64,000 nt of DNA from Crossiella cryophila (GTDB lineage Bacteria > Actinomycetota > Actinomycetes > Mycobacteriales > Pseudonocardiaceae), in the NCBI RefSeq assembly GCF_014204915.1, contig NZ_JACHMH010000001.1:5109501-5173500 (forward strand), read 5' to 3'. Below the pieces are notes generated by a model. The model had not been told where the DNA came from. It did no database searches and worked only from the letters and a program-made list of their open reading frames with translations. This document shows, in pieces, positions 1 through 11,591 of this stretch (position 1 is its first letter; every line of letters begins with the position of its first letter). The position numbers and the translations under genes were made by a program.

Positions 1-2
1 CG

Positions 3-278
3 GTCGCGCTGGCCCGGCACCTGATCGAGGCGCTGGGTGGCGGGGTGCGGGATGCGGTCCAGACCACCATGAACCGGTTGCGGGAACTGGAAACGGCGCT
101 GTCGGAACTGCGGCCGGGCGCGGTGGGCCGGGGTGAGGCGATCACCAGCACGCTGGAACGGATCCTGCGGTCCTGGCAGTCCAGGGAACGCGACGAGACA
201 GCCAAGCCGGACCTGGACAGCGCCACCGATGACGAGATCTTCGACCTGATTGACGGCGTGCTCGCCGAAGACCGATGA
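3..278 (+). CDS. Modular type I PKS, C-terminal end (5' truncated by window)
   Basis: The open frame enters at base 3. It begins with VALARHL, the usual last helix of a PKS acyl carrier protein. A C-terminal docking region of about 80 residues follows. It has a coiled-coil-like stretch (MNRLRELETALSEL), a linker, and an acidic terminal helix (DDEIFDLIDGVL). This matches class 1 C-terminal docking domains, which dimerise and pass the chain to the N-terminal coiled coil of the next subunit, here presumably the PKS starting at 1589. The body of the gene lies left of the window. The stop at 278 is 17 bp before the P450 start, so the genes are probably co-transcribed. The family is clear; the number of upstream modules cannot be known from here. 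Confidence 0.88.
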   Translation, partial: VALARHLIEALGGGVRDAVQTTMNRLRELETALSELRPGAVGRGEAITSTLERILRSWQSRERDETAKPDLDSATDDEIFDLIDGVLAEDR

Positions 279-295
279 CCAAGGGAGCCAAGACG

Positions 296-1555
296 ATGAC
301 CCTCGCCGGGGAACGGGTCGCGAGCCGCGACAACCCGCTGTACGCCCTGCTGGAGGCGGAAACCCTCGCCGATCCCTATCCGATGCTGGCCAAGTGGCGG
401 GAGATGGGGCCGATCGAGACCGAGGACGGGTCGCTGATCATCAGCGATTACGCCACCTGCATGGCGATCCTGCGTGATCACGCCGCCATGGGCAACGACA
501 CCCTCGCCTCGCCCGCGATGCAGCGGGTCTTCCCGGAGGCCACCGAGGAGCCGGTGCTCAACTCGATCTTCTTCCTGGACGACCCGGCGCACGGCAGGCA
601 GCGCAGGCTGGTCACCAAGGCGTTCACGCCGCGGATCACCGCCAGGTACGAGCCCTGGATCCGGGAGATCGTGGACTCGCTGTTCGCCAAGTTCATCGCC
701 AATGGCGAGTTCGACGGCGTGGAGGACCTGGCCACCGGGCTTTCCCTTGGTGTGATCGCGAAACTGCTCGACATCCCGGCCGAGGACATCCCGCAGCTGC
801 GCGAGTGGTCCAGTGACATGGCGCTGTCCACCGAACTCCCCACCCTGGTCGCCAGTTTCCACAACGCCGAGACCTTCACCAGGGACGAGCTGATCCGGCT
901 CACCCAGACCACCACCACGGTGCACGCCTACTTCGCCGACCTCATCTTCAAGCGGCGCAAGAACCTCGGCGAGGACCTGATCTCCAGCCTGATCCGCACC
1001 GAGCACGACGGCCGCAAGCTCAGCCGCCGCGAGGTCACCAACACCGTGGCCACCGTGTTCATCGCCGCGCACGAGTCCACCACCAACCTGATCACCAACG
1101 GCCTGCTCGCGCTGTCCCGGTTCCCGGACCAGCTCGCCCAGCTGCGCCAGGACCCGTCGCTCGCGATGTCCACTGTGGACGAGGTGCTGCGTTATGACTG
1201 CCCGATCCTGCTGATCGGCCGGGTCGCGCTGGAAGGCAAGCAGGTCAACGGGATCGACATCGACAAGGACACCATCGTCACCCTGGTGATCGGCTCGGGC
1301 AACCGGGACGAGCGCGAGTTCCCGCAGGCCGATGAGTTCCGGATCCAGCGGCAGAGCAAGAGCATGGGCCTGGCCTTCGGCGTCGGCGCGCACTACTGCC
1401 TCGGCAACAGCCTGGCCAAGCTGGAGGCCGAGATCGTCTTCCGCACGGTCGCCGAACGCCTGCCGGACTTCCACGTGCACGAGGACTCGCTGAGCTACCG
1501 CAGGCACGTGGTGGTGCGCGGTCTCGACACCCAGCGCATCACCTTCAAAGCCTGA
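296..1555 (+). CDS. Cytochrome P450 of the polyketide locus
   Basis: A bacterial class I P450 of about 419 residues, the normal size for actinomycete CYP105/CYP107-like enzymes. The I-helix oxygen-activation motif reads AAHEST, the K-helix ExxR is EVLR, and the haem loop is FGVGAHYCLG with the cysteine ligand near residue 368. The start at 296 is preferred because AAGGGAG sits 8 nt upstream; an in-frame ATG at 275 overlaps the previous stop but has no clear ribosome site. It lies between two PKS genes on the same strand, so it most likely hydroxylates or epoxidises the released polyketide (inference). Electrons would come from ferredoxin and reductase genes that are not in the window. The site of oxidation cannot be read from the sequence. 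Confidence 0.93.
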   Translation: MTLAGERVASRDNPLYALLEAETLADPYPMLAKWREMGPIETEDGSLIISDYATCMAILRDHAAMGNDTLASPAMQRVFPEATEEPVLNSIFFLDDPAHGRQRRLVTKAFTPRITARYEPWIREIVDSLFAKFIANGEFDGVEDLATGLSLGVIAKLLDIPAEDIPQLREWSSDMALSTELPTLVASFHNAETFTRDELIRLTQTTTTVHAYFADLIFKRRKNLGEDLISSLIRTEHDGRKLSRREVTNTVATVFIAAHESTTNLITNGLLALSRFPDQLAQLRQDPSLAMSTVDEVLRYDCPILLIGRVALEGKQVNGIDIDKDTIVTLVIGSGNRDEREFPQADEFRIQRQSKSMGLAFGVGAHYCLGNSLAKLEAEIVFRTVAERLPDFHVHEDSLSYRRHVVVRGLDTQRITFKA

Positions 1556-1588
1556 CCCTGCCTGCCAAACCCGCCACGAGGTGATCCG

Positions 1589-4500
1589 ATGTCCAGCGAC
1601 GAAGCCAAGATCCGCCAGTACCTGAAGAAGGTCACCGCGGACCTGCTCGCCACCAGGGAACGACTGCGCGAGGCCGAGCAGCAGCACGACGAGCCGATCG
1701 CGGTGGTCGGCATGTCCTGCCGCCTGCCCGGCGGTGTGGCCTCCCCGGCCCAGCTGTGGGATCTCGTCGACGGCGGGGTGGACGCGATCTCGCCGTTCCC
1801 GCGGGACCGGCACTGGCCGATCGAGGACCTCTACGATCCGGACCCGAACTCCCAGCAGGCCCGCCGGACCTACGTGCGCGAGGGCGGATTCCTCGACGGG
1901 GCAGGCGAATTCGACCCGGCCTTCTTCGGCATCTCACCGCGTGAGGCGCTGGTGATGGACCCGCAGCAGCGGCTGATGCTGGAACTGGCCTGGGAGGCGT
2001 TCGAGTCCGCCGGTATCCCGCCGGAGTCGATGGCGGGCAGCCGGACCGGGGTGTTCGCCGGCGCGTCCAGCAACGACTACCAGATGCTGTGGCAGGGCAC
2101 CACGCAGTACTCCCAGTACGCGATCACCGGCAGCACGATGAGTGTGATCTCCGGCCGGATCGCCTTCGCCTTCGACTTCAGCGGTCCCGCGGTCACCATC
2201 GACACCGCGTGTTCCTCCTCGCTGGTGGCCGCGCACCTGGCCGCGCGGGCGCTACGGGCGGGGGAGTGCGGGCTGGCACTGGCCGGTGGGGTGACCGTGC
2301 TGGCCACGCCGGGCACGTTCGTCGAGTTCTGCGGGCAGGGGGTGACCTCGAAGGACGCGCGCAGCAAGGCTTTCGCCGCCGCGGCCGACGGGGCGATCTG
2401 GGCCGAGGGCGCCGGACTGCTGTTGCTGGAACGGCTTTCCGACGCCCGGCGCAACGGTCACCAGGTGCTCGCGCTGCTGCGCGGTTCGGCGATCAACCAG
2501 GACGGCACCAGCAACGGGCTGTCCGCGCCGAACGGCACCGCACAGCAGGAGGTCATCCGGGCCGCGCTGGCCGACGCGGGCCTGGCGCCCGAACAGGTCG
2601 ACGTGGTCGAGGCACACGGCACCGGCACCCCGCTGGGTGATCCGATCGAGGGCACCGCGCTGGTGGCCACCTACGGCGAGCACCGGCCGGACGGGCGACC
2701 GCTGTACCTGGGCTCGCTGAAGTCCAACATCGGGCACACCCAGGCCGCGGCCGGGGTGGCCGGTGCGATCAAGATGATCATGGCGATGCGGCACGGCCGG
2801 GTGCCCAAGTCTTTGCACGTGGATGCGCCCACGCCCAAGGTGGACTGGGGTGTCAACGCGGTCAGTGTGCTGGCCGAACCGGTGGACTGGCCGGAGACCG
2901 GGAACCCCCGGCGCGCTGGCGTGTCCTCCTTCGGCATCAGCGGCACCAACGCGCACATCATCCTGGAGGAACCACCCGCCGAGGACGTCGAGTCCACTGT
3001 GGATGGTGAGTTGCCGGTGCTTCCCTGGACGGTGTCCGGCAAAACCGTTGCCGCACTGCGCGGTCAAGCCGCCCGGCTGGCCGAGTTCGCCGAACAGGAC
3101 GAGACCCACGCGGCTGGGGTGGCGCACGCACTGGCCACCGGACGCACGCACTTCCGGCACCGGCGCACGGTTTTCGGCCGGGACAAGGCCGAACTGGCCG
3201 CCGAACTGCGCCGACTCGCCGAGGCCGGTCCCGGTGACCAGGTGCCCGGCACCGGTTCGCTTGGCGTGCTCTTCACCGGGCAGGGCGCGCAGCGGCCGGG
3301 CATGGGACTGGCCCTCGCCGAGACCTTCCCCGCCTTCGCCACCGCCTTCGAGGAGGTGTGCGGGCACCTGGACGAGCACCTGCCGCGCCCACTGCGCGAG
3401 GTGATCGCCAACGACGCGGAACTGTTGCACCGCACCGACTTCGCCCAGGCCGCGTTGTTCGCGGTGGAGGTCGCGCTGTACCGGTTCGCCGAATCCTGCG
3501 GACTGCGGCCCGCCTACCTGCTCGGGCACTCCATCGGCGAGATCGCCGCGGCGCACGTGGCCGGGGTGTGGACCCTGGCCGACGCCGCCACCCTGGTCGC
3601 CGCGCGCGGCCGGCTGATGGCCGCACTGCCCACCGGCGGCGCGATGGTCGCTTTGCAGGGCAACGAAGAAGAGGTCACCGCCGTACTCGCCGGACGCGAG
3701 CAGCTGGTGTCGATCGCCGCGGTGAACTCGGCCGACTCGGTGGTCATCTCCGGCGACGCCGCCGAGGTCGAGGTGCTCGTGACGGACTGGGCGGCCAAGG
3801 GGCGCAAGACCAAGCGGCTCCAGGTCAGCCACGCCTTCCACTCGCCGCTGATGGAGCCGATGCTCGCCGAGTTCCGCGAGATCGTCGCCGCGCTGCCCAC
3901 CGCGGAACCGGCCATCCCGGTGATCTCCAACCTCACCGGCCGGATCGCCACCGCCGACCAACTGCGCTCACCCGGCTACTGGGCCGACCACGTGCGCCAG
4001 GCCGTCCGCTTCCACGACGGCCTCGCCACCGCCCGCGCCAACGGCGTCAGCACCCTGCTGGAACTCGGCCCCGACGCGGTGCTCTCCGCACTCGCTCGCC
4101 AGGACGCCGGACCGGCCGAGACCGCGATCCCGGTGTGCCGCAAGGACCACGCCGAACCGGAGAGCTTGCTGCGCGCCCTCGGCGCCGTGCACGACAGCGG
4201 CGTGGACGTGGACTGGACCGCGGTACTGCCCGCCGTCCCCGCCCGGATCGCCGACCTGCCCACCTACGCCTTCCAGCACGAGCACTACTGGCTGGTTCCC
4301 GACGGCGACTCGGTCAACCTCAAGTCCGCCGGTCTGGAAGCAGCCGGACACCCCCTGCTGGGCGCGGTGCTGAGCGCAGCCGACGGCGACGGCGTGGTGC
4401 TCACCGGCCGTCTCTCCCTGCAGAGTCAGCCCTGGCTGGCCGGGCACATCATCCGCGGCATCCCGGTGCTGGCCGGTACCGCGTTCCTGGAGTTCGCGCT

Positions 4501-7078
4501 GGCCGCGGGCGAGCAGGTCGGCTGTGACGCGGTCGAGGAGCTGACCGTGGAGGCCCCGCTCGCACTGCCCACCGACGGCGGCGTGCAGGTCCAGGTCGTG
4601 CTCGGCGCGGCGGAGGAGTCCGGCCGCCGCCCGGTGCGGGTGTTCTCCCGGCCGGACAACGACTCCGGCAGCTGGCGCGGTCACGCCGCCGGGTTCGTCG
4701 GCGTCCGCACCGCGGTGCCCGAGGCGACGCTGGTGCAGTGGCCGCCGACCGATGTGGTGGAGATCGACGTCTCCGAGGTCTACGACGAGGTCGTGGAGGG
4801 ACGGCACTTCTCCTACGAGGGGGCCTTCCGCGGCCTGCGCACGCTGTGGCGGCGGGACAGCCCGGCAGGGCCGGAGATGTTCGCCGAGGTCGCCCTGCCC
4901 GTGGACGCCGCTGGTGATGCCAAGCGGTACAACCTGCACCCGGCCCTGCTGGACGCCGTGCTGCACGCGGTCGGCCTCGGCCCGCAGCTCGACACGATCG
5001 ACCAGGGCCACGGCTCGATGCCGTTCTCCTGGTCAGGGCTCTCCCTGTTCGCCGCCGGTGCGGCCATGCTGCGGGTGCACATCACCGGCGACAACGGCGA
5101 TGTGGCGATCACCCTGGCCGACGGCTCCGGCGCGACCGTGGCCACCGTCGACTCCCTGCTGTTCCGGCCACTGCCCGCGGACGCCGCGCACCTGCACGGC
5201 CCGGCCGAGGACAGCTCCGCGCTGTTCGGCCTGGACTGGGCGCCGCTGCCACTGTCCGCGGACACCGCCCGGGACTGGGTCGCGCTGGGTGAGCAGGCCC
5301 CCGACCTGGCCGCCCTCGGCGCCCTCGTCGACGACGGCCTGCCCGCCCCCGAGGTCGTGTTCTCGCGTCTCTACCGACCGGTCGGTAGCGAGACGGACGC
5401 GGTACGCACCGCAGTGGGTGAACTGGCCGGGCTGTTGCGGGACTGGCTGGGTGACGAGCGCTTCGCCGAGTCCGCGCTGGTGCTGTGCTCGGAGCAGGCC
5501 CTGGGCGTGCTGCCCGGCGAGCAACCCGATCCGGTGACCGCGGCGGCCTGGGGACTGGCCCGCTCGGCGCAGATGGAACACCCGCACCGGGTGCTGCTGA
5601 TCGACACCGACGACCTGCGCTCCTGGCCGCTGCTGGCCGTGGCCACCGCCAAGGCCGCCAGGGAACCCCAGGTGGCCCTGCGCGACGGCGCGCTCTACGC
5701 ACCCCGCCTGCACCGGGCCACTCCCGGTGACCCGCACCGCGCCCCCGACGGCACCGTGCTGATCACCGGCGGCGGCGGACGGCTCGGCGGCGTGTTCGCC
5801 CGGCACCTGGCCGCCCAGGGCGCCCGCCGGATCGTGCTGCTCTCCCGCCGCGGCACCGCCCCACCCGAACTGCTCGCCGACCTGACCGAGCTGGGCGCGG
5901 ACACCGTGCTGGCCCAAGGCGATGTGGCCGTCCGGGCCGACCTGGAACGGGTGCTCGCCGACATCCCGGCCGCGCACCCGCTCACCGCGGTCATCCACGC
6001 CGCGGGCGTGCTCGACGACGGGCTGGTCGAGACGCTGACCGCGACGCAGCTGGAGAACGTGTTGCGGCCCAAGGTCGACGGCGGCTGGCACCTGCACGAG
6101 CTGACCAAGGACCTGGACCTGGCCATGTTCGTCTGCTTCTCCTCCGCCGCCGGGGTCTTCGGCACCGCGGGACAGGGCGCGTACGCGGCGGCCAACAGCT
6201 TCCTGGACGCGCTCACCGCCCGCCGCCGGGCCGCCGGACTCGCCGGGCTCTCCCTCGGCTGGGGTCTGTGGGCCGCCGACGAGCACAGCGGCGCCGACGG
6301 CATGGGCGGTGGCCTGGCCGCCGCCGACCAGGCCCGGCTCAACCGCACCGGCATCCTCGGCCTCACCGACCCGCAGGGCCTCGCACTGTGGACGGACGCG
6401 CTGGCCACCGGCCGGGACTACCTGGTGCCGATCCGGGTGGACCTGGGCGCGGTCGGCAAACTCGGCGCCGACGGCATCCCGCCGCTGCTGCGCGACCTGG
6501 TCCGCCGCTCCTCCCGGCGCAGCGCGGCCGGGCAACGCGGGGGCGCGCCTTCGGAAACCCCGCAGGCCCTGGCCAGGCGGCTGTCCGGACTCAGCCCGGA
6601 GGAACGCGACCGGCAGCTCACCAACCTGGTGCGCGGGCACGTCGCCGCCGTGCTGGGCTACACCTCCGCCGACGGGGTCCCGGCCGAGGGCGCCTTCGGC
6701 GATCTCGGCTTCGACTCGCTCAGCTCGGTGGAACTGCGCAACCGGATCAACAGCGCGACCGGGCTGCGCCTGCCCGCCACGCTGGTGTTCGACCACCCCA
6801 CCCCGGCCGCGCTGGCCGGTCACCTGGGCCAGGAAATCGCCCCGGACGCGACGGAAACCACCCTCGATCCCGGCATCGAGCTGACCGCGCTGGAGGACGC
6901 CGTCCGGCAGCGCGCGCTCGGCGCGGACGAGGACGCGCGCGAGCTGCTCCGGCAGCGGTTGCGCGCCCTGCTCGGCACGCTCGGGGACAACCCGGGTCAG
7001 GACGTCGTGGCAGGTCTGCGGACCGCCTCGGCCGAGGAGTTGTACGCCTTCGTGGACCGAGAGCTGGGCAGCCCGTGA
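1589..7078 (+). CDS. Type I PKS, one extension module: KS-AT-DH-KR-ACP
   Basis: 1829 residues. An N-terminal docking coiled coil (about 1-32) precedes a KS (about 35-460) with DTACSSS (Cys about 208) and both KS histidine motifs (EAHGTGT, KSNIGHT). The AT (about 565-850) has GHSIGE (Ser about 648) and the specificity motif HAFH at about 748, which predicts malonyl-CoA. The DH (about 920-1200) has the catalytic His near 953 and Asp near 1122, but its first motif is HxxxGxxxxA rather than the usual ending in Pro. The KR (about 1385-1610) has a TGGGGRLG nucleotide loop, Ser/Tyr/Asn active-site residues and an LDD motif, typical of B-type reduction. There is no ER. The ACP has GFDSL (Ser about 1710), followed by a C-terminal docking tail. 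Predicted outcome: addition of C2 with reduction and, if the DH is active, a double bond. It is 33 bp downstream of the P450. Confidence 0.96.
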   Translation: MSSDEAKIRQYLKKVTADLLATRERLREAEQQHDEPIAVVGMSCRLPGGVASPAQLWDLVDGGVDAISPFPRDRHWPIEDLYDPDPNSQQARRTYVREGGFLDGAGEFDPAFFGISPREALVMDPQQRLMLELAWEAFESAGIPPESMAGSRTGVFAGASSNDYQMLWQGTTQYSQYAITGSTMSVISGRIAFAFDFSGPAVTIDTACSSSLVAAHLAARALRAGECGLALAGGVTVLATPGTFVEFCGQGVTSKDARSKAFAAAADGAIWAEGAGLLLLERLSDARRNGHQVLALLRGSAINQDGTSNGLSAPNGTAQQEVIRAALADAGLAPEQVDVVEAHGTGTPLGDPIEGTALVATYGEHRPDGRPLYLGSLKSNIGHTQAAAGVAGAIKMIMAMRHGRVPKSLHVDAPTPKVDWGVNAVSVLAEPVDWPETGNPRRAGVSSFGISGTNAHIILEEPPAEDVESTVDGELPVLPWTVSGKTVAALRGQAARLAEFAEQDETHAAGVAHALATGRTHFRHRRTVFGRDKAELAAELRRLAEAGPGDQVPGTGSLGVLFTGQGAQRPGMGLALAETFPAFATAFEEVCGHLDEHLPRPLREVIANDAELLHRTDFAQAALFAVEVALYRFAESCGLRPAYLLGHSIGEIAAAHVAGVWTLADAATLVAARGRLMAALPTGGAMVALQGNEEEVTAVLAGREQLVSIAAVNSADSVVISGDAAEVEVLVTDWAAKGRKTKRLQVSHAFHSPLMEPMLAEFREIVAALPTAEPAIPVISNLTGRIATADQLRSPGYWADHVRQAVRFHDGLATARANGVSTLLELGPDAVLSALARQDAGPAETAIPVCRKDHAEPESLLRALGAVHDSGVDVDWTAVLPAVPARIADLPTYAFQHEHYWLVPDGDSVNLKSAGLEAAGHPLLGAVLSAADGDGVVLTGRLSLQSQPWLAGHIIRGIPVLAGTAFLEFALAAGEQVGCDAVEELTVEAPLALPTDGGVQVQVVLGAAEESGRRPVRVFSRPDNDSGSWRGHAAGFVGVRTAVPEATLVQWPPTDVVEIDVSEVYDEVVEGRHFSYEGAFRGLRTLWRRDSPAGPEMFAEVALPVDAAGDAKRYNLHPALLDAVLHAVGLGPQLDTIDQGHGSMPFSWSGLSLFAAGAAMLRVHITGDNGDVAITLADGSGATVATVDSLLFRPLPADAAHLHGPAEDSSALFGLDWAPLPLSADTARDWVALGEQAPDLAALGALVDDGLPAPEVVFSRLYRPVGSETDAVRTAVGELAGLLRDWLGDERFAESALVLCSEQALGVLPGEQPDPVTAAAWGLARSAQMEHPHRVLLIDTDDLRSWPLLAVATAKAAREPQVALRDGALYAPRLHRATPGDPHRAPDGTVLITGGGGRLGGVFARHLAAQGARRIVLLSRRGTAPPELLADLTELGADTVLAQGDVAVRADLERVLADIPAAHPLTAVIHAAGVLDDGLVETLTATQLENVLRPKVDGGWHLHELTKDLDLAMFVCFSSAAGVFGTAGQGAYAAANSFLDALTARRRAAGLAGLSLGWGLWAADEHSGADGMGGGLAAADQARLNRTGILGLTDPQGLALWTDALATGRDYLVPIRVDLGAVGKLGADGIPPLLRDLVRRSSRRSAAGQRGGAPSETPQALARRLSGLSPEERDRQLTNLVRGHVAAVLGYTSADGVPAEGAFGDLGFDSLSSVELRNRINSATGLRLPATLVFDHPTPAALAGHLGQEIAPDATETTLDPGIELTALEDAVRQRALGADEDARELLRQRLRALLGTLGDNPGQDVVAGLRTASAEELYAFVDRELGSP

Positions 7079-7126
7079 GCCGCCACCGCCTCCCGTCCGC
7101 CACCCAGCCCGAAGGATTGATCTGCC

Positions 7127-10100
7127 ATGGCCGATGACCCCAAGCTCCTGGAGTACTTCCAGCGGGTGACCGCCGAACTCGCCCGCACCAGGGAACGCCT
7201 GCGGGAACTGGAGAACGCCGAAGAGGACCCGATCGCCGTGGTCGGCATGGGCTGCCGCTTCGGTGGCGGCGTGTCCTCGCCGGAGGAACTCTGGGACGTG
7301 CTGGCCGAGGGCCGGGACGTGATCACCGGGTTCCCGGCCGACCGGGGCTGGACCGAGGACCAGGTCTACCACCCGGAACCGGGCACCCCCGGCAAGTCCT
7401 ACGTGCGTGAGGGCGGGTTCATCACCGGCTCCGCCGACTTCGACCCCGGCTTCTTCGGCATCTCCCCGCGCGAGGCACTCGGCATGGACCCGCAGCAGCG
7501 GGTGCTGATGGAGGTGGCCTGGCAGGCCGTCGCGGACACCGGGATCGACCCGGCCAGCCTGCGCGGCAGCCGCACCGGTGTCTTCGTCGGACTGTCCAAT
7601 TCGGACTACACCGCCGCGGTCACCGAGGTGCCGCAGGAACTCATCGGCCAGTTCTCCATCGGCAACGCGCCCAGCGTCACCTCAGGGCGGCTGTCCTACT
7701 TCTTCGGCCTGGAAGGCCCGTCGATCACCGTCGACACCGCCTGCTCCTCCTCGCTGGTGACCATGCACCTGGCCGCCCAGGCCCTGCGCAACGGCGAATG
7801 CTCCCTCGCACTGGCCGGTGGCGTCACCATCCTGTCCAGTCCGCTGCTGTTCGTGGAGTTCTCCCAGCAGCGCGCACTCGCCCCGGACGGCCGGTGCAAA
7901 CCCTTCTCCGCCACCGCCGACGGCACCTCCTGGGGTGAGGGCGCCGGACTCGTTGTGCTGGAACGGCTTTCCGACGCCCGGCGCAACGGCCACCAGGTGC
8001 TCGCCCTGCTGCGCGGCTCCGCGGTCAACTCCGACGGCACCTCCAGCGGGCTCACCGCCCCCAACGGCCCGGCCCAGCAACGCGTGATCACCGCCGCCCT
8101 GGCCGCCGCCAAACTCTCCGCCGCCGACGTGGACGTGGTGGAGACGCACGGCACCGGCACCGTGCTCGGCGACCCGATCGAAGCCGAGGCCCTGCAAGCC
8201 ACCTACGGCCGCGCCCGCGGTGCGGACCGTCCACTGTTGCTGGGTGCGGTGAAGTCCAACCTCGGCCACACCCAGGCCGCCGCCGGCGTCGCGGGCGTGC
8301 TGAAGGTGCTGCTGGCCATGCGGCACGGCGTGCTGCCCAAAACCCTCAACGCCGGTGCGCCCAACCCCCGGGTGGACTGGGACGGCGCGGCCCTGGCCCT
8401 GCTCGACGAACCGCTGCCCTGGCCGGAGACCGGACGGCCGCGCCGCGCGGGCGTGTCCTCCTTCGGCGTCAGCGGCACCAACGCGCACGTCATCCTCGAA
8501 CACGCCGAGTCCGAGCCACAAACCGTTGCGGCGGCTACCCGAACCCTGCCGCTGCTGCCCTGGATCATCTCGTCCAAGACGCCGGAATCGTTGCCAGTGC
8601 AGGCAGGTGCGCTGCTGGCGCACATCGAGCGCAGCAAGCCGGATCCCCTCGACCTGGCCCACTCGCTGGCCACCGCCCGCACCCACCTGCGTTGCCGCGC
8701 GGTCATTTTCGGCCGCACACTGGAGGATCTGACCGAGGCGCTGACCGCGCTGTCCACCCACCGCGGCTCGCACGCGGTCATCGCGGGCAACGCCGTCGGC
8801 GACGGCAGCACCACCTTCCTCTACCCCGGCCAGGGCGCGCAGTGGGCAGGCATGGCCACCGCGCTCAGCGCCGAGTCCGAGACCTTCCGCGCCACCCTGG
8901 ACGAGTGCGAGAAAGCCTTGCGCCCGCACGTGTCCTGGTCACTCTGGGAGGTGCTGCACGGCGCGCCCGGCGCACCGCCGGTGCACCGCACCGAGGTGGT
9001 GCAGGCGGTCAACGTGGCCGTGATGATCGCGCTGACCGCACTGTGGCGCGAGGTCGGCCTGACCCCCGGCGCGATCGCCGGACACTCCCAGGGCGAGGTC
9101 GCCGCCGCCTGGGCCGCCGGTGCGCTGACCCTGCCCGAGGCCATGCGGATCGCCGTCGTGCGCGGAAAACTGATGGCCGCACTCGACGATGGACCGGCCG
9201 GGATGCTGACCCTGCCCCTGCCGGAGGCCGACGCCCGCGCGCTGATGGCCGACTGGGCGGACCGGCTGTGGATCGCGGTGGTCAACAGCGCCTTCGCGGT
9301 CACCGTCTCCGGGGAGGAGCAGGCGGTCGCCGAACTGCTCGCCCGCTGTGAGACCAGGGGTATCCGGGCCCGCCGGGTCCAGGCCGAGGTCGCCTCGCAC
9401 ACCCCGCGGATGGAACCCTTGCGGGACAACCTGATCGCCGAACTCGCCGACCTGGCGCCGCGACCGGCCACCGTGCCACTGGTCTCCGGCCGCACCGGCC
9501 AGTGGGTGGGCACGGCCGAACTCGACGCCGAGTACTGGTACCAGGCCATCCGCGAACCCGTCCGCTTCGACCGCTCCACCGACACCCTGCTGGCCGACGG
9601 CCACCGGATCTTCGTCGAGGTCAGCGCACACCCGCTGCTGGTGCACCCGGTCAGTGAGACCATTGACGTGGCAGGCATCGCCGCGGTCGCCACCAGCACC
9701 CTCAACCGCGAGGACGCCGGCCTGTCCCGGTTCGTCCGCGCCCTCGGCGAGGCATACATCGCCGGTGCCGCCATCGACTGGCAGGCCGTCTTCGCGGGCA
9801 CCGGCGCACGCCGGATTCCCTTGCCCGGCTACGCCTTCCAGCGCGAACGCTACTGGCTGGACCGCGAGTGGAAGACGCCGAGGATGACCGCCGACGGCCA
9901 GGCCCTGCCCGCGGGCGGCGCGACCTCCCCGGCCGCCCGGCTGTGGGCGCTGCCAACGGAGGAACGCGAGACCGAACTCGTCGACATCATCCGCAGCCAC
10001 GTCGCCGTGGTGCTCAACCACCCCGGCACCGAGGACGTGCCCCTGGAGGACACCTTCCGCGACCAGGGCCTGGAATCGTTGAGCGCCATGCAGTTGCGCA

Positions 10101-11131
10101 ACCGGGTCACCTCCGCCACCGGCATCGAGTTCTCCCTCGGCGACATCCTCAACTACCCCACCGTGCTCGACCTGGCCGAACTCGCGGTGGAGAAACTCGC
10201 CGAGATGGCCGAGGAGGACACCCTGTCCACGCCGGTGAGCGTGCCCGGGAACGCGCCCGAGCCGTCGCAGGAGTCCGACAGCCTGGCCGCGGTCTACATC
10301 GGCGCGATCGAGAGCGGCAAGCTCAACGCCGCCCTGCGCCTGGCCCGCGCCGTCTCCGAAACCCGGGACACCTTCACCCAGGACGATCCACGGGACCTGG
10401 CCGAACTGATCAAGGTCGGCGACGGCGGCGAGGGCCCGCTGATCATCGGCCTCACCCCGCCGATCTTCCCCAACCTCGACCTGCCCTACACCTACCTGCA
10501 CTCCGCCCTGCGCCCCGCCTCCGAGGTCTGGTCCCTGTGGGCCCCCGGCTTCACCGGCGACAACCCGCTGCCCGCCGACCGCCCGGCCTTGTTCCGCATG
10601 CTCGCCAAACCCGTGCTCGCCCAGTTCCCGGACCGCCCGTTCATGCTCGCGGGTTACTCCTCCGGCGGCTACCTCGCGCACGGCCTGCTCGAACACCTGG
10701 AGGCCGAGGGCGTCCCGGTGTCCGCGCTGCTGCTGATCGACACCTACCTGCCCGACGCCGAGGTCGCCCAGACGGAGAACCAGAGCGAGTTCATGCAGGA
10801 GCAGATCCGCCGCCGCGACCTGATGGCCGCCTCGGTGGGCCGGGACGACCGCACCGCCACCACCACCGGCCAGATCGGCGCCATGGGCGGCTACAACCGC
10901 ATGTTCGGCGACTGGCACCCGCAGCCGATCAAGGCGCCGATCCTGCACCTGACCGCGTCGGAGGCGGTCGGCGGCATCTCGGCCAACCCGACAGACCGTC
11001 AGTTCCCGCTGGATCTGGTACACCGGAAGGAATCCATCCCCGGCGACCACTTCACCATGCTGTCCAGGCACGCGGACGTGGTGTCCGAACGCCTGCACGC
11101 CTGGCTGCCGGAGGTGCTGCCCAGCCGGTAG
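7127..11131 (+). CDS. Type I PKS, terminal module: KS-AT-ACP-TE
   Basis: 1334 residues. The N-terminal docking coiled coil (about 1-33) resembles that of the preceding PKS. The KS has DTACSSS (Cys about 206), ETHGTGT and KSNLGHT. The AT has GHSQGE (Ser about 654) and VASH at about 755; xASH motifs usually mark methylmalonyl-CoA selection. No ketoreductase lies between AT and ACP; the linker runs straight into the ACP, whose attachment motif is GLESL (Ser about 984) instead of the more common GxDSL. The C-terminal thioesterase (about 1075-1334) has GYSSG (Ser about 1178) and a late GDHF histidine (about 1308). As the only TE-bearing subunit, it should end the assembly line and release a beta-keto product by macrolactonisation, pyrone formation or hydrolysis. 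Which one cannot be told. Confidence 0.96.
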   Translation: MADDPKLLEYFQRVTAELARTRERLRELENAEEDPIAVVGMGCRFGGGVSSPEELWDVLAEGRDVITGFPADRGWTEDQVYHPEPGTPGKSYVREGGFITGSADFDPGFFGISPREALGMDPQQRVLMEVAWQAVADTGIDPASLRGSRTGVFVGLSNSDYTAAVTEVPQELIGQFSIGNAPSVTSGRLSYFFGLEGPSITVDTACSSSLVTMHLAAQALRNGECSLALAGGVTILSSPLLFVEFSQQRALAPDGRCKPFSATADGTSWGEGAGLVVLERLSDARRNGHQVLALLRGSAVNSDGTSSGLTAPNGPAQQRVITAALAAAKLSAADVDVVETHGTGTVLGDPIEAEALQATYGRARGADRPLLLGAVKSNLGHTQAAAGVAGVLKVLLAMRHGVLPKTLNAGAPNPRVDWDGAALALLDEPLPWPETGRPRRAGVSSFGVSGTNAHVILEHAESEPQTVAAATRTLPLLPWIISSKTPESLPVQAGALLAHIERSKPDPLDLAHSLATARTHLRCRAVIFGRTLEDLTEALTALSTHRGSHAVIAGNAVGDGSTTFLYPGQGAQWAGMATALSAESETFRATLDECEKALRPHVSWSLWEVLHGAPGAPPVHRTEVVQAVNVAVMIALTALWREVGLTPGAIAGHSQGEVAAAWAAGALTLPEAMRIAVVRGKLMAALDDGPAGMLTLPLPEADARALMADWADRLWIAVVNSAFAVTVSGEEQAVAELLARCETRGIRARRVQAEVASHTPRMEPLRDNLIAELADLAPRPATVPLVSGRTGQWVGTAELDAEYWYQAIREPVRFDRSTDTLLADGHRIFVEVSAHPLLVHPVSETIDVAGIAAVATSTLNREDAGLSRFVRALGEAYIAGAAIDWQAVFAGTGARRIPLPGYAFQRERYWLDREWKTPRMTADGQALPAGGATSPAARLWALPTEERETELVDIIRSHVAVVLNHPGTEDVPLEDTFRDQGLESLSAMQLRNRVTSATGIEFSLGDILNYPTVLDLAELAVEKLAEMAEEDTLSTPVSVPGNAPEPSQESDSLAAVYIGAIESGKLNAALRLARAVSETRDTFTQDDPRDLAELIKVGDGGEGPLIIGLTPPIFPNLDLPYTYLHSALRPASEVWSLWAPGFTGDNPLPADRPALFRMLAKPVLAQFPDRPFMLAGYSSGGYLAHGLLEHLEAEGVPVSALLLIDTYLPDAEVAQTENQSEFMQEQIRRRDLMAASVGRDDRTATTTGQIGAMGGYNRMFGDWHPQPIKAPILHLTASEAVGGISANPTDRQFPLDLVHRKESIPGDHFTMLSRHADVVSERLHAWLPEVLPSR

Positions 11132-11144
11132 GAGAGGAGTGGCC

Positions 11145-11282
11145 GTGCCCGACGACGCGGTGCGAACGGCGCTGGGACTGGGAATCCGGGTTGTCGAGGT
11201 GGACGGCTCGCGGGATGCTGAAGGCGTCGCGGATGACCTCGCCGGGCACTTCCGGCCTTACCTGCCACCGCGCGAGCACTAG
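11145..11282 (+). CDS. Small hypothetical protein (45 aa) between PKS and PASTA gene
   Basis: A short frame of 45 codons, chosen to start at GTG 11145 because GGAGAGGAG ends 5 nt upstream. GTG 11139 is in frame but overlaps that ribosome site. The acidic N-terminus (PDDAVRTALGLG) and C-terminal LAGHFRPYLPP show no domain I recognise and no membrane segment. It begins 13 bp after the PKS stop and ends 8 bp before the PASTA-protein start, so the three genes look co-transcribed. A function in the polyketide pathway is possible but unsupported. Confidence 0.5.
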   Translation: MPDDAVRTALGLGIRVVEVDGSRDAEGVADDLAGHFRPYLPPREH

Positions 11283-11290
11283 GGGGACAA

Positions 11291-11539
11291 GTGGAACAAC
11301 CCGACATGGTCGAGGTGCCCAACCTCGTCGGCCTGACCGTGCCCATCGCCCGCGGCCTCGGCCACGACGCCGGCCTGGTCGTCACCGGCCCGGACCTGGA
11401 CGGACCGGCACTGGGCGCCCTGACCTGGCCAGGGACCTGGGTTGTCACCGCCCAGAACCCGCCGGGTGGGCGCCGCCTGCGCCGGGCGGACGTGGTGCGG
11501 ATCGAGTTCGAGAAGTTCCGCGAGCACGGTGGGGCATGA
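11291..11539 (+). CDS. Stand-alone single PASTA-domain protein (82 aa)
   Basis: GTG start with AGGGGGA just upstream. Almost the whole protein is one PASTA domain: it opens with VEVPNLVGLTVPIARGL, has a central hydrophobic strand, then QNPPGGRRLRRADVVRIEF, matching the family pattern VPxLxGxxxxxA...Q.PxxGxxxxxGxxVxL. PASTA domains are best known as extracellular muropeptide or beta-lactam sensors on Ser/Thr kinases and penicillin-binding proteins. Here there is no kinase, signal peptide or transmembrane helix, so the protein should be cytoplasmic and its role is unknown. It follows the polyketide genes on the same strand with short spacing. Confidence 0.72.
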   Translation: MEQPDMVEVPNLVGLTVPIARGLGHDAGLVVTGPDLDGPALGALTWPGTWVVTAQNPPGGRRLRRADVVRIEFEKFREHGGA

Positions 11540-11591
11540 CTTTCTCATGGTCAACGGGCAGCTGGGAGTGCGCCGACGTAGCCTGAACCCC

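Noticed and set aside
5033-7372. A 779-residue minus-strand open frame opposite the PKS genes
   Set aside because: It is the complement of PKS codons with GC-rich third positions. It has no domain and low-complexity Gly/Arg/Gln composition, while the plus strand shows complete PKS domains.
9880-9990. Hidden ketoreductase in the terminal PKS module
   Set aside because: Only about 50 residues separate the post-AT linker from the ACP, with no nucleotide-binding loop.
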